The notes under the pieces are model-generated. The model searched no databases and was not told the origin of the DNA. It saw only the letters and a program-made list of their open reading frames with translations. This document shows positions 38,708-47,995 of a DNA stretch of 64,000 bases, one piece after another. The first letter of the stretch is position 1. Each line of letters starts with the position of its first letter. The translations under genes and the position numbers were made by a program. This stretch comes from Leishmania infantum JPCM5. Taxonomy: Eukaryota > Euglenozoa > Kinetoplastea > Trypanosomatida > Trypanosomatidae. The stretch spans positions 2,501-66,500 of the forward strand of contig NC_009388.2 of the NCBI RefSeq assembly GCF_000002875.2, given 5' to 3'.

Positions 38708-40882
38708 ATGGACTTGGTGCAGCTGCAGCGAATCCTCAGCACGTACGATGAGCGTGTGGTGAAAGTCTTTGTGAGCCACATCCCGGAACTGGGGCTGCGC
38801 AAGATCGATGACTGCGTCCTCGAGTACATGCTCAAGATGCTGGAGGGGCAGACCTCGTCGGAGTCGTACCTGCCGGAGGAGATCATCGAGGAGACGATGA
38901 AGCTGTACTTCCGCGAGTTCGACGTTTTCAGCGACTGCGAAGAAAAGCTAAACAAGAGCACCGCGGCCATCTGCCAGCAGATGCTCAAGGAAGGTATCAC
39001 GAAGAAACCAAGCGAGGAGTCGAGCCGGCTCGCCAGCGCCGTCAACATCGGCCGCCAGTACGAGGAGAGTCTGAAGCGGGCCACAATGATCAAGAGTGTC
39101 GGCAAGGTTACGACGGCGAACACGAACGAGGACTGGACGTGGGAGACGAAGCGCAGCGCAGCCAAGGACATGCGCAAGAAGCGCAAGGAGGATGAGAAGA
39201 AGGCGATGCTCGCTGAGGAATACGAGGAGTTCCTGCGCAAGCGTGGCATCTCCAACACAACGGCCGTGACGAAGATTCATCACAAGGGCGAGGGCACGAG
39301 CTACAGCACCGACATCCGCTGCGAGGCCATTCACATCCAGCTCGGGAAGCAGGTGCTACTGGACGACACGGACCTAGTGCTGCTGACAGGGCACAAGTAC
39401 GGCCTCATCGGTCGCAACGGTGCGGGTAAAACGACACTGCTGCGTGCCCTGGCAGAGCGCGAGCTGGAGGGTGTGAGTCCGTTCATGCAGATTCTGCACG
39501 TAGAGCAGGAGATCGTCGCGGGGGCAGAGACGCCACTGGAGGTTCTGCTGGCCACCGATGTCGAGCGGGCGCAGCTGCTGCGCGAGGAGCAGGAGCTGCT
39601 GAAGCAGAACGACACGGAGGCCAACGCGCGGCTGAACGAGGTGTACGCTCGACTGGACGCAATCGACGCCCACAGCGCCGAGGCGCGCGCGGCCACCATC
39701 CTGCATGGCTTGAGCTTCACGCAGGATATGATGACCTCGCCGACCAAGCAGCTCTCCGGTGGTTGGCGCATGCGTGTGGCGCTAGCACGCGCTCTCTTCG
39801 TCGAGCCCGACGTGCTGCTGCTGGATGAGCCGACGAACCACCTCGATCTGTTCGCCGTGCTCTGGCTGGAGCAGTTCCTGAGGGACTGGCAAAAGACGCT
39901 CATTGTCGTCTCCCACTCCCGCACCTTTCTCAACAACGTCTGCTCCGAGATCATCCACCTCGTGGGCCACCATCTGCACTACTACAATGGCAACTATGAC
40001 CAGTTCGAGATCACGCGGGTGGAGCAGGAGCGGCAGCAGAAGAAGCAGCACGCCGCCCAGGAGAAGCAGCGGGCGCACATTCAGGCCTTCATCGACAAGT
40101 TTCGCTACAACGCGAACCGGGCCAAGATGGCGCAGTCGCGCATCAAGGCGCTTGAGCGGATGGAGATGGTGGCCGACGTCGTCACCGACCCGCAGTTCGC
40201 CTTCACCTTTCCGGATGCCGAGCCGGTGTCTGGCAGCTTCATCGAGATGGTGGACTGCGAGTTCGGCTACAAGCCCGGCGTTAGCCTCTTCAAGGACGTA
40301 AACATGGGCATCGACGAGAGCTCGCGCATCGTTCTCGTCGGCGCGAACGGCGTCGGTAAGTCGACCTTCATGAACGTGTGCACTGGCGCTCTTGAGCCGC
40401 GCAGTGGTACGGTGGTGCGCAACAAGAAGATCCGTGTCGCCCACTTCGCGCAGCACAACATGGAAAGCCTCACCCCGCAGCTGTCCTCCCTCGAGTTCCT
40501 CCGCTCCAAGTTCCCGCACATGGAGGATCAGCAACTGCGTGCGCACCTCGGCAGCATGGGCCTGTCAGGGGAGCGCGCGCTGCAGCCGATCTACACCCTC
40601 TCCGGTGGACAGAAATCGCGTCTCGTGCTCGCCTGGATCACGTTTCAGAAACCGCACCTGCTGCTGCTCGATGAGCCGACGAACCACCTCGATATCGACA
40701 CGGTGAACGCCCTCATCGAGGCGCTTCTAGCGTACAACGGCGGGCTGCTGGTCATCTCACACGACGAGTACTTCATTACGTCCCTGTGCGATGACATCTT
40801 CGTCTGCGAAGACAACACCGTGAAGAAGTTCGATGGTGACTTCGCGGAGTACCGCAAGCACGTCATGAAGATGATGAAGTGA
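38708..40882 (+). CDS. ABCF3: ABC-F ATPase, ABCF3/GCN20-like
   Basis: A 724-residue soluble protein with two ATP-binding cassettes and no transmembrane domain. Walker A motifs are GRNGAGKTT (about 235) and GANGVGKST (about 545). ABC signatures are LSGGWRMRVALARALF and LSGGQKSRLVLAW. Both Walker B sites read LLLDEPTNHLD, the hallmark of the F subfamily. A charged linker of about 80 residues, rich in Gln, Lys and Arg, joins the cassettes. The N-terminal 150-residue helical domain fits ABCF3/Gcn20 (human ABCF3 is 709 residues) rather than ABCF1 or ABCF2. Such proteins act on ribosomes and in translation control, for example Gcn20 with Gcn1. Confidence 0.95.
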   Translation: MDLVQLQRILSTYDERVVKVFVSHIPELGLRKIDDCVLEYMLKMLEGQTSSESYLPEEIIEETMKLYFREFDVFSDCEEKLNKSTAAICQQMLKEGITKKPSEESSRLASAVNIGRQYEESLKRATMIKSVGKVTTANTNEDWTWETKRSAAKDMRKKRKEDEKKAMLAEEYEEFLRKRGISNTTAVTKIHHKGEGTSYSTDIRCEAIHIQLGKQVLLDDTDLVLLTGHKYGLIGRNGAGKTTLLRALAERELEGVSPFMQILHVEQEIVAGAETPLEVLLATDVERAQLLREEQELLKQNDTEANARLNEVYARLDAIDAHSAEARAATILHGLSFTQDMMTSPTKQLSGGWRMRVALARALFVEPDVLLLDEPTNHLDLFAVLWLEQFLRDWQKTLIVVSHSRTFLNNVCSEIIHLVGHHLHYYNGNYDQFEITRVEQERQQKKQHAAQEKQRAHIQAFIDKFRYNANRAKMAQSRIKALERMEMVADVVTDPQFAFTFPDAEPVSGSFIEMVDCEFGYKPGVSLFKDVNMGIDESSRIVLVGANGVGKSTFMNVCTGALEPRSGTVVRNKKIRVAHFAQHNMESLTPQLSSLEFLRSKFPHMEDQQLRAHLGSMGLSGERALQPIYTLSGGQKSRLVLAWITFQKPHLLLLDEPTNHLDIDTVNALIEALLAYNGGLLVISHDEYFITSLCDDIFVCEDNTVKKFDGDFAEYRKHVMKMMK

Positions 40883-41870
40883 AAGCAGCCAACGGCCGGG
40901 GGTGTGGGGAGGGTGGGGGGCGGACGCTTGACGCTTCAAGCAAGCGGTAAGGGCCCCTCTACGGGTATGGGTTGGCGGACTGGCTGGCAAGCTGATGATG
41001 ACCACTGCGGGACTGAATACGAAGCAAAGACCGCACACACACACACACACGCACGCACATACGCTTCACGTGCGTGTTGCCTCTCGGTACGGCCACTGTA
41101 GGCCAAGCTGCTCCGCCGGGTGGTGTTGGCGGCTGATGGTGCCGCGGCAACATCGAGCGAAAACAGGTTTTAAGTGGGCAGCTAAAAAAATAGATAAGAG
41201 TGAGGGACGTAGTCGCCGACGGCGCACACGTTTTGGCAAGCGCGTCCACAGACGCGGACAAGGCATGGCGGGAGAGGGAGAGGGAGAGGGAGAGGGAGAG
41301 GGAGAAGACAGTCGTGAGGCGTGGCCGTTGTAAGTGCCGCTGGTCCGGCTATGGCAAGGTGTGTGTGTATGGCGGACACGTGCTTCCTGTCGCCATGCAA
41401 GCGCGCACGTAACTGGCCCCATGCATCATGTCTGTCTTGCGCATGTTTCGCTTCAGCTGCTGGATCGCCTGCGGGTAGGGGCCGCTGGGAACGCCTGATG
41501 ATGTTGCCTTTGTGGACAGAGGCACGCGCGCGCTCTAGCGGCACTCATTGCACCCCCTCCCCCTCGTGCAGAGTGCATGCCTCCCTCCCTCCCTCCCTCC
41601 CTCTCGCGCCCTGCCACCAAGCCTCCTTGTTGCTTTCAGACGACTGCTGCCGTTCCATGCATTCTTCAGAGCATCTGCGAGTGTGGGGTTGCACGGCAGC
41701 TTCTCATGCGCGCACCAGATGCACGGCACATTGATCAGCCCATCCCCTCACTCTGCTCCTCACACTGACATGCGCGTGCACAAAACACCGATAGATAGGC
41801 GCACACTGTTGTACAGTGGCAGCGACATACCTTCAAGGGCACCAACAAGTACGCATCCGACACGCCCGCC
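40883..41870 (+). other. Intergenic spacer with hexamer array
   Basis: About 990 bases without a supported gene. Contains a (CA)n run at about 41035-41051, a (GGGAGA)n array at 41271-41304 and a (CCCT)n array at about 41579-41602. Confidence 0.65.
41271..41304. repeat. (GGGAGA)n hexanucleotide array
   Basis: About five to six perfect copies of a purine hexamer on the plus strand in the spacer downstream of ABCF3. Confidence 0.95.
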
Positions 41871-42446
41871 ATGTCGTCACCGTATTCGCCGCCGAGAGCT
41901 GTCGTCACGGACAACTCGAAAGACGACGCTTTTCTCGTGAAGGACTTGACACTACTGATGGCAGCACTGCGACTCAACAACAGCGATGACTGGGCTGGAA
42001 AGCCGCAGCAGGAGACATTCCGTGTGTACGAGACGATGCCGCCTGTGGCTACGGCCCAGCCTTCCCCCTGCAGCGCGGATGTGGGTGACGCTGCACGAGG
42101 CTCATCGCCGCACGACTCTGATAAGAGCGATTCCAGCAGCGACTCTCTAAGCACCCTCATGACTGGCTACGTGCATGCGGTGCGCGCCCTGCATGCCTTC
42201 GATGCACAAATGGCAGCCGACGGCATCCGAGAGAGCGCCACTGCAGAGGCAGGTCACACGGGAGGTGGAGTGGTGGGCGCGGAGGAGGCAACGACGCCTT
42301 GCAAGGCAGCAGCCGATGATGGCAGCTCCTCGGCAGCCAACACCAAACGCGCTGAGGCGGCTGCACCGGTCGACATGGCAGAGTTGCTGGCGGCGCCGGA
42401 TCTCCTGCCATGTCTAATGATAGATGAACAAGGAGAACAGAGCTGA
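41871..42446 (+). CDS. Small acidic hypothetical protein
   Basis: A 191-residue protein that I do not recognise. It is rich in Ala, Ser, Asp and Glu. It has one short helical segment near the start (FLVKDLTLLMAALRLNN), a Ser/Asp patch (SDKSDSSSDS) that could be a casein kinase 2 target, a middle helix (GYVHAVRALHAFDAQM), and a short C-terminal helix (DMAELLAAPDLLPCLMID) that might bind a partner. No known domain, signal peptide or membrane segment. It starts at the first ATG. Codon bias is like that of its neighbours, which favours a real gene, but support is weaker than for the others. Confidence 0.62.
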   Translation: MSSPYSPPRAVVTDNSKDDAFLVKDLTLLMAALRLNNSDDWAGKPQQETFRVYETMPPVATAQPSPCSADVGDAARGSSPHDSDKSDSSSDSLSTLMTGYVHAVRALHAFDAQMAADGIRESATAEAGHTGGGVVGAEEATTPCKAAADDGSSSAANTKRAEAAAPVDMAELLAAPDLLPCLMIDEQGEQS

Positions 42447-43044
42447 AGGACTTGCTCACCGGGCATGTCCGTCCAACCCTTTCTCTTAGGTCTCCCGTCA
42501 CTACCGACGTCTCTGAGGCACTTCGCCGCACCTCCTGCGCGTCAGAGAGCCGCTGCGCTTGACGGTCTTCTTATGTTTTACGCCTGTTTCTTTTCTGCAT
42601 CCCTTCCCGTGGAGGTGACAACACGCACACGCACGGGCCCTAACTTGACAGGAAAGCCGTGTCTATTGAAGACGTCAGTGCATCCACTTTTGCTCTCTAT
42701 CTCGGCCACCAATCGTGAAGAAGTCCCTCCCTTCCATGGCGCTCTCCTTCCTCTACAGACGGCTGCGGCTGGGCCTGCCGTGGCGAGGAGCGTACGCGTC
42801 AAGGTTCTATCCTGCGATGTTGTCCACGCCGGGTATGCACGCGATATGCTTCTTCTTCCCCTCCTCGCAAGGCTGGACGCGCAAGCTTGCGGTTACCTCA
42901 GCGCCTTCTTCCCTTCCTTGCGTTTTCCAGAAGGATAGAAACACAACAGCATGTGCTGAAGCGCATGCAGGCGGACCCGTGTGTGCTTCACAGGCCTCCG
43001 CTTTCAACATAGTTGTCGCTGCAGCGTGGTCACGATCGCCGACG
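42447..43044 (+). other. Intergenic spacer and leader with small upstream ORFs
   Basis: About 600 bases. An acceptor AG at 42929-42930 would leave a leader of about 114 bases. In it an ATG near 42951 is followed after one codon by TGA, and a second ATG near 42964 opens a frame of about 15 codons, before the main ATG. Confidence 0.55.
42929..42930 (+). promoter_or_regulatory. Candidate trans-splice acceptor AG
   Basis: CTTCTTCCCTTCCTTGCG followed by TTTTCCAG, with AG at 42929-42930. It lies downstream of the frame-open ATG at 42715 and so argues for the start at 43045. Confidence 0.65.
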
Positions 43045-44919
43045 ATGCCGCCATTGTTTCCTGCAGGACAACGTCAGCCAACTCTCTTGAATCGATTGGC
43101 GTCTGCCACGCCAACCCGAAAGGCGGCTGCATTGCCCAACTCGACAACCTCGCTTTCATCGACCGCCAACAGCGTCCGCTGCAGCTCACCAGGCCTCCCT
43201 TCGTCGTCTACCGCCGCCACGATCAGCAGCAGCAGGGAATCCCTCTCCCTGCTCAACCGTGTTGATGAGCTCGCAGGTACGACGCAGCCGCACAGCACGA
43301 CGAGGGCGTTCAGCTGCTGCTGCTGCAGCGACGACGATAATAAAGGGACGGACATGCTGCTCGGCGAGCTTCTCTTCGGTGCCGATGGAAGACGGGGTGC
43401 CGATCTGTCTTCTCCGCGTAGTCCTCCTCCTGCGGTGTCACCTGCCTCGCTTGGCATTGCGGCTCCTGCGTCTGCTGCTGCCACGGCATCTGGAGCCGAG
43501 CCGCCACGCCCGCGCCGCGGTCGCCCGCCGCCACACCTTACGCAGACAACCTTGGATCTAGGTCAGGCGGAGCCGACGATGGCCACGCGTTGCCCGCTCT
43601 GCCGCATGTTGTACACTGCCGAGAACGACGAGGACGCCGCGCTGCACCGGCGCTTCTGCCGAGAAGGGCAGCTGCGTCGCCGCGGCCGGGGCCCATACGA
43701 TGCGCCGTCGTCCTTCACGGGTGCCTGCCGCTCGCAACGCGCTCGGACGGAAACCGCAGCGAGTCCGTTGGCGTCCCTGTCACGCCCGGCAGCGGTAGCA
43801 GTGCGCATGCTGGAGGAGCTGAGTGGTGCAAGCTTGGGACACTCGCCCAGTCCTTTGCTAGGGAGCACCACAGCGACGGTACGACGAGGTGGTCCGCGTC
43901 GCCGCGAGATCGGGGCTCGCGGGTTTGCCAAGGCAACCTACACGGCGACCGAGACGCGGAATACGGCGGCAGATGCCACAGTCTCCCTGTGCACGTGTGT
44001 CCTCTGCCCGCGCTCGTCGTTGTCCTCGCCGCCCCACCTCTCCTCACCTCTGGCGGTGTTTCGCATCTCTCTCAACGCGTGTGGTGTGGCGGACAGCAAT
44101 GGAGGCTGCACGGCGCTCAGGCTATTGGAGCTGCTGGACTTCACCCCAGTTGTACTACGCGCCGCCGCCGAGGGTGTGGCTGACCCGCAGACGGCATCCT
44201 CGTCCGTCTTGCGCGGAAGCGTCCCTGCCGCGCCGACAGTGAGGGGCAGCGCTGCGTCGACTGTTTATGTGGTATGCGTGGTAGACACCGTGCTGCGACT
44301 GCTTCTATGCGCCGTGGTCGGGGAGCCGCGGCGGCGGGAGCAAGATCCAGAGCTGTGCGTGGAGCGGCGCGCTGACGGGGCAACGGTGTGCAGCACACGT
44401 CGGCACTTCACGCACGGCGACGTAGCGGGACTTTGGGTGCTCTCCCCTGCCGAGCTCAGCGCCGCGCAGAAAGCGTGGGAGAAGAGCACCGCGGCACCGT
44501 TTGCATCGACCCGTCAGATGCTGGAGAGCTTTTTTGGTACGCGCGCAGGCGGTGGTGCCCCATCTTCGGCTCAATCAAGCGCCGCTCACGTCACTGAGAA
44601 GGCCCACGAGCGGTGTCAACAGGCGGCTGGGGTCGCACTACATGCGCTGGCCCAATACCTCGTGTACGGCAGCAGTCTGTGCCCTTCGCGGCAACTCTCT
44701 TATTCACAGGCGGCCCTCGCAGCGGCGGAGCACCTGGGCACCGGCTTTATGGAGCAGTGCTTGGCAGTCGCTTCCTCCTGCTGCCCCGCCGGTTCCACGC
44801 CTACACCACGCGAAGACGGGGCAGAGCCGCGGCCGCTGTACACACACGGCGACGGCGCCGATGGCGGCAGCGACAGTGACGACGCCAACGAAGATGCCAG
44901 TGGGGTCATCGGTGAATGA
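43045..44919 (+). CDS. ECO1: Putative Eco1/ESCO-type cohesin acetyltransferase, divergent
   Basis: A 624-residue protein. The best landmark is a zinc finger at C183, C186, H201 and C205 with the EDAALHRRFC pattern, close to the EDxxxHxxFH finger of Eco1/ESCO. A PIP-like QTTLDL (167-172) comes just before it, as in Eco1. Near the C-terminus LVYGSSL followed by LSYSQAALAAAEHLGTGF resembles the FxYGxxL and FSQPTxxGxxFA end of the Eco1 acetyltransferase domain. The usual acetyl-CoA loop RRxGIA reads RCQQAA if aligned by spacing. A long insertion lies between GLWVL and that loop. Eco1 acetylates the cohesin subunit Smc3 during S phase. The N-terminal 160 residues are Ser/Pro-rich. The start is set by the acceptor at 42930. 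Confidence 0.68.
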   Translation: MPPLFPAGQRQPTLLNRLASATPTRKAAALPNSTTSLSSTANSVRCSSPGLPSSSTAATISSSRESLSLLNRVDELAGTTQPHSTTRAFSCCCCSDDDNKGTDMLLGELLFGADGRRGADLSSPRSPPPAVSPASLGIAAPASAAATASGAEPPRPRRGRPPPHLTQTTLDLGQAEPTMATRCPLCRMLYTAENDEDAALHRRFCREGQLRRRGRGPYDAPSSFTGACRSQRARTETAASPLASLSRPAAVAVRMLEELSGASLGHSPSPLLGSTTATVRRGGPRRREIGARGFAKATYTATETRNTAADATVSLCTCVLCPRSSLSSPPHLSSPLAVFRISLNACGVADSNGGCTALRLLELLDFTPVVLRAAAEGVADPQTASSSVLRGSVPAAPTVRGSAASTVYVVCVVDTVLRLLLCAVVGEPRRREQDPELCVERRADGATVCSTRRHFTHGDVAGLWVLSPAELSAAQKAWEKSTAAPFASTRQMLESFFGTRAGGGAPSSAQSSAAHVTEKAHERCQQAAGVALHALAQYLVYGSSLCPSRQLSYSQAALAAAEHLGTGFMEQCLAVASSCCPAGSTPTPREDGAEPRPLYTHGDGADGGSDSDDANEDASGVIGE

Positions 44920-45820
44920 CGAGACCGCCGCAGCGGCATCGTCATGATTCCTGAAGCGCGGCCGGCGCGTGAGCGGGGGAGGGGGTTCTGCCGCTACAGT
45001 GCAAGCGGTGTTTTGCACCAGTGCGCGCCTGTGGTATAGCGCGCATAGGAGAGGCGCCCACACGGTAGCAGCCGCAGCATCCGCGTACCGACCCACTCAC
45101 CCCATTTTCGCGGCCCTGCATAAAAGGTGAGGGTGTGCTGGTAACGATTGGGCCGCACCGTTGCCCCAGGCACGCGCACGCACACATACACCGATGCACG
45201 TACGCATAGGCATCGACATAGATAGCTGTAGCCCTACATACGCGCAGCGGTCAACGACATAAATCGATGCATATTACATATCTATAGAGATATATATCTA
45301 CATACATGCGCGGGATGCGTGCACGAGATGGGGAGGCGGCACACACGTGTGCGTTCTGTGACGCCCCCATGCACGGGGGGGGGCGGTCCATTCCTGTGTG
45401 GATGGGTCTGCCTCTACACTCTACCTCTCCCTCCGACCTCTACTGCATTGCCCTTCTTGCCCCGCGTGAATGGTGCACCCCTCAACCTTCTCTCGCCTTG
45501 ACGCTGAACACACGCGCACACGCCGTGATGCGCATACGCACGTGCGCCTTGACATTTTGGGAGAGAAGAGAAGCGCTGAGTGCCATAACACACACACATA
45601 CATACATACAGCTATACATAATTAGCGTCGCCGACCAGACTCTCTCTTTCTCTCTGCCAAGTCGCCCTTCTTGCCCTGTCCCTTCACCTCGGGCTTAACG
45701 AGCGCCGCGTCCGCCTTGCCCTCACGTGGACACTGGCCGACGTGACTGGTGCGCCACCATTGACTGTGCGACCCTTCATCGCCGTCACGCACACGCGCGC
45801 ACCGGGGTCTGGCCGGCGCC
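44920..45820 (+). other. Intergenic spacer with AT-rich island
   Basis: 900 bases without a supported gene. At about 45256-45307 there is an unusually AT-rich stretch with TATATATC and CATA repeats, and CATA repeats recur near 45595-45612. A pyrimidine tract at 45640-45690 probably serves U2AF35. Confidence 0.65.
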
Positions 45821-46453
45821 ATGACAGCGCACGTGGATCGCTGCGTCTTCTTCTCCAAGATGGGCGCGTGCCGGCACGGCGATCAGTGCACGAAGTTGCA
45901 CTACCGCCCCGACACATCGCCGACGGTGCTGTTCCCTCTGATGTACCCAAACCCGCACGCCGTTGAGCACATCAAGGACCGCGAGTGGAACTTCGAGCTG
46001 GACAGGAAGTATTTGAAGAAGCATTTTGAGCACTTCTACAAGGAGGTGTGGCGCACCTTCATGGAGTTCGGACGTATTGCGGAGCTGCGCGTCGTGAGCA
46101 ACCTCGGCGATCACCTCCTGGGCAACGTGTACATCCGCTTCGAGGACCCGCAGGTCGCCACGCGCATCGTAAAGGAGCTGCGCGGCAAGAAACTGAATGA
46201 CATCATTGTGCTGCCTGAGCTGTCGCCTGTCACGAACTTCGCCGAGGCGTGCTGCAAGGAGGATCTCGAGAACCGTTGCCAGCGCGGCGAGCAGTGCAAC
46301 TACCTCCACATCATGAAGGTGTCGCGCCGCCTCCTCGAGAAGCTTGAAAAGGAGCAGACCAAGTACTGGAAAAAGAAGGAGAAGCGCCACGAGCATAGCA
46401 GCAGCGACCGAAAGCGTAGCCGCTCTCGGTCGCCTGCTGACACGCGCTGGTAG
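45821..46453 (+). CDS. U2AF35: U2 snRNP auxiliary factor small subunit
   Basis: A 210-residue splicing factor that in other eukaryotes recognises the AG at the 3' splice site. In trypanosomatids it would serve spliced-leader trans-splicing. Order of domains: CCCH zinc finger 1 (starting C8, with C17, C23 and H27), an RRM of the UHM kind (VVSNLGDHLLGNVYIRFED and the following helix), CCCH zinc finger 2 (ACCKEDLENRCQRGEQCNYLH pattern, C-x7-C-x5-C-x3-H), then a short basic tail with a mini-RS stretch (RKRSRSRSP). The length is slightly shorter than the human protein (240) because the RS tail is short. The start is the first ATG. Confidence 0.96.
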   Translation: MTAHVDRCVFFSKMGACRHGDQCTKLHYRPDTSPTVLFPLMYPNPHAVEHIKDREWNFELDRKYLKKHFEHFYKEVWRTFMEFGRIAELRVVSNLGDHLLGNVYIRFEDPQVATRIVKELRGKKLNDIIVLPELSPVTNFAEACCKEDLENRCQRGEQCNYLHIMKVSRRLLEKLEKEQTKYWKKKEKRHEHSSSDRKRSRSRSPADTRW

Positions 46454-46620
46454 ACCCAGCCGTGCCCACCACTTGACATGTGGCTGCTTGGGGTGAAGAA
46501 GATGCGCATAGGTGGGCCCGCGCAGCCTCAGCACGTTGTAAACCGTTTCTTCTTGAGTCGAGCATTGCGGCCCCTAACGACGGAGAGCAGGGGAGGGCGC
46601 ATCCATACACGCGCTGAGAC

Positions 46621-46660
46621 GTGCGTGGCATCGCAAGGCCCAGCGCACGCACACCCCACT
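46621..46660 (+). repeat. Dispersed 40-bp intergenic box, copy 1
   Basis: Forty bases starting GTGCGTGGCATCGCAAGG, identical except for one base to 58721-58760. Both copies are in the same orientation, in spacers downstream of genes, and both are followed at once by a GT/CT microsatellite. It could be part of a short degenerate retroposon (SIDER-like) or another dispersed 3' UTR element; which one cannot be told here. Confidence 0.85.
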
Positions 46661-47968
46661 GTGTCTGTGTGTGTGTGTGTGTGTGTGTCGATGGGAATGG
46701 GGGCTGAGTGGGCCCGTTTTTCTGTAACGCGCGTGCCCATGGCCGGCATCGCGCCATGCGAGGGGGCCGGTGGGTCGAGTGGTGTTTGGGTTCTCGGTGT
46801 GTTGTGTGGCAGCGGGACGGTGTGGGCGCAGGTGGAAGGAAAAAGAGAGGCGGTGTTGCCCGCAGAAGCCAAGCCTGTGCTGGCGCCTGTCCGCCTGTCT
46901 AGGTGTGGAGTACGCGCCGCCGCCCCCGCCTCTGCCGCCCGCCCCTCTCACTGTCGCTCAGCAGTGAATTAACTAAGCCGAGCGGAGTGGAGCGGGAGCG
47001 ACTGCGGCGGCATCGGTAGTGGCGATGTTGGTTCTGGATGCCATGGCAGCTGCGGAGAAGGTAATAGTGCCGATGACTCGGCCCCATCCCTCTCTCTCCA
47101 ATGTTCTCTTCTGCCTCTACGGGTGTGCGTGCGGGTTTGGTGCGTTTTCGTTTTCGTTGGTTCGACTCACCACCAGACGCGCTCACACACGCACACGCAC
47201 GCCTCATCAGAGCGCCTTCGCCCCCTACCCCTCCTCCTCCTCTTCCTTGCCTTCATTGAATGGAGCTGGCAGCGTGGAGAACGGGATGCGGAGACGGGGA
47301 GGGGCCGCGCACGCGTGTGCAGAGATGCATGCAGGAAAGGCAGACCGCACCAAAATGGATGCCTCCGCATGCGTGCAGAGAAACCCGGTGAAGGTCGTGT
47401 ACGGGCTGAGGGAGAGGTGCCCATGGTTGAGGGAGGACGAATGCCTTGGTGTTTGGTTGACGCGCAGCGACTCCTGTTTTTCTTGTCCTTCGTGCGGCTC
47501 CATGCAGCAGGGACGGAGGGAGACAAGAGCCGCATACCGACTATGAAACCACACACTGGCTTTTCTGGTCGCGTAAGGATCTAAAACGGACGACCTCCGG
47601 CCTTCCTTTTCTTGCTGTGCGTCACTCCACGGCGCTGAGTGGGCACTGAGGGAGGCGTGATCGTCATCCGCTCCCCATCTCCCCCCCCCCACTTGCTCGC
47701 TCTCTGCCTGTCGCTCCGATGCAGAAGCTTGCCGCGCACATGTTGCCCCACCGCTCAATGCCGACCCTCTGTCTCTGTCTGTGCCCTCGTCTGTGCTCGC
47801 CGCCACGCACGCGCACCGCGACGAGGTGAGATTCGAACACAAAGAACAACGACAAGAAAAACGTCTCAGCGCAGCCTCCGGCCCACACCAAACACACAGA
47901 CACACACACGCACACATACACACACTCTCCTCCTGACTCTCTCGCACTGCCACCCTCGCCCTTACACC

Positions 47969-47970
47969 AG
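47969..47970 (+). promoter_or_regulatory. Trans-splice acceptor AG for P5CDH
   Basis: A pyrimidine-rich stretch from about 47927 ends in TTACACCAG, AG at 47969-47970, 25 bases before the ATG at 47996. Confidence 0.6.
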
Positions 47971-47995
47971 CCCTCCCAACTCGTAAGGAGACAGG

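Larger units (their letters stand above)
46454..47995 (+). other. Intergenic spacer with dispersed box
   Basis: 1.5 kb with no supported gene. It contains copy 1 of a 40-bp box repeated at 58721, directly followed by a (GT)n run to about 46689, and a (CA)n stretch near 47894-47924. It ends with the acceptor for P5CDH. Confidence 0.65.
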
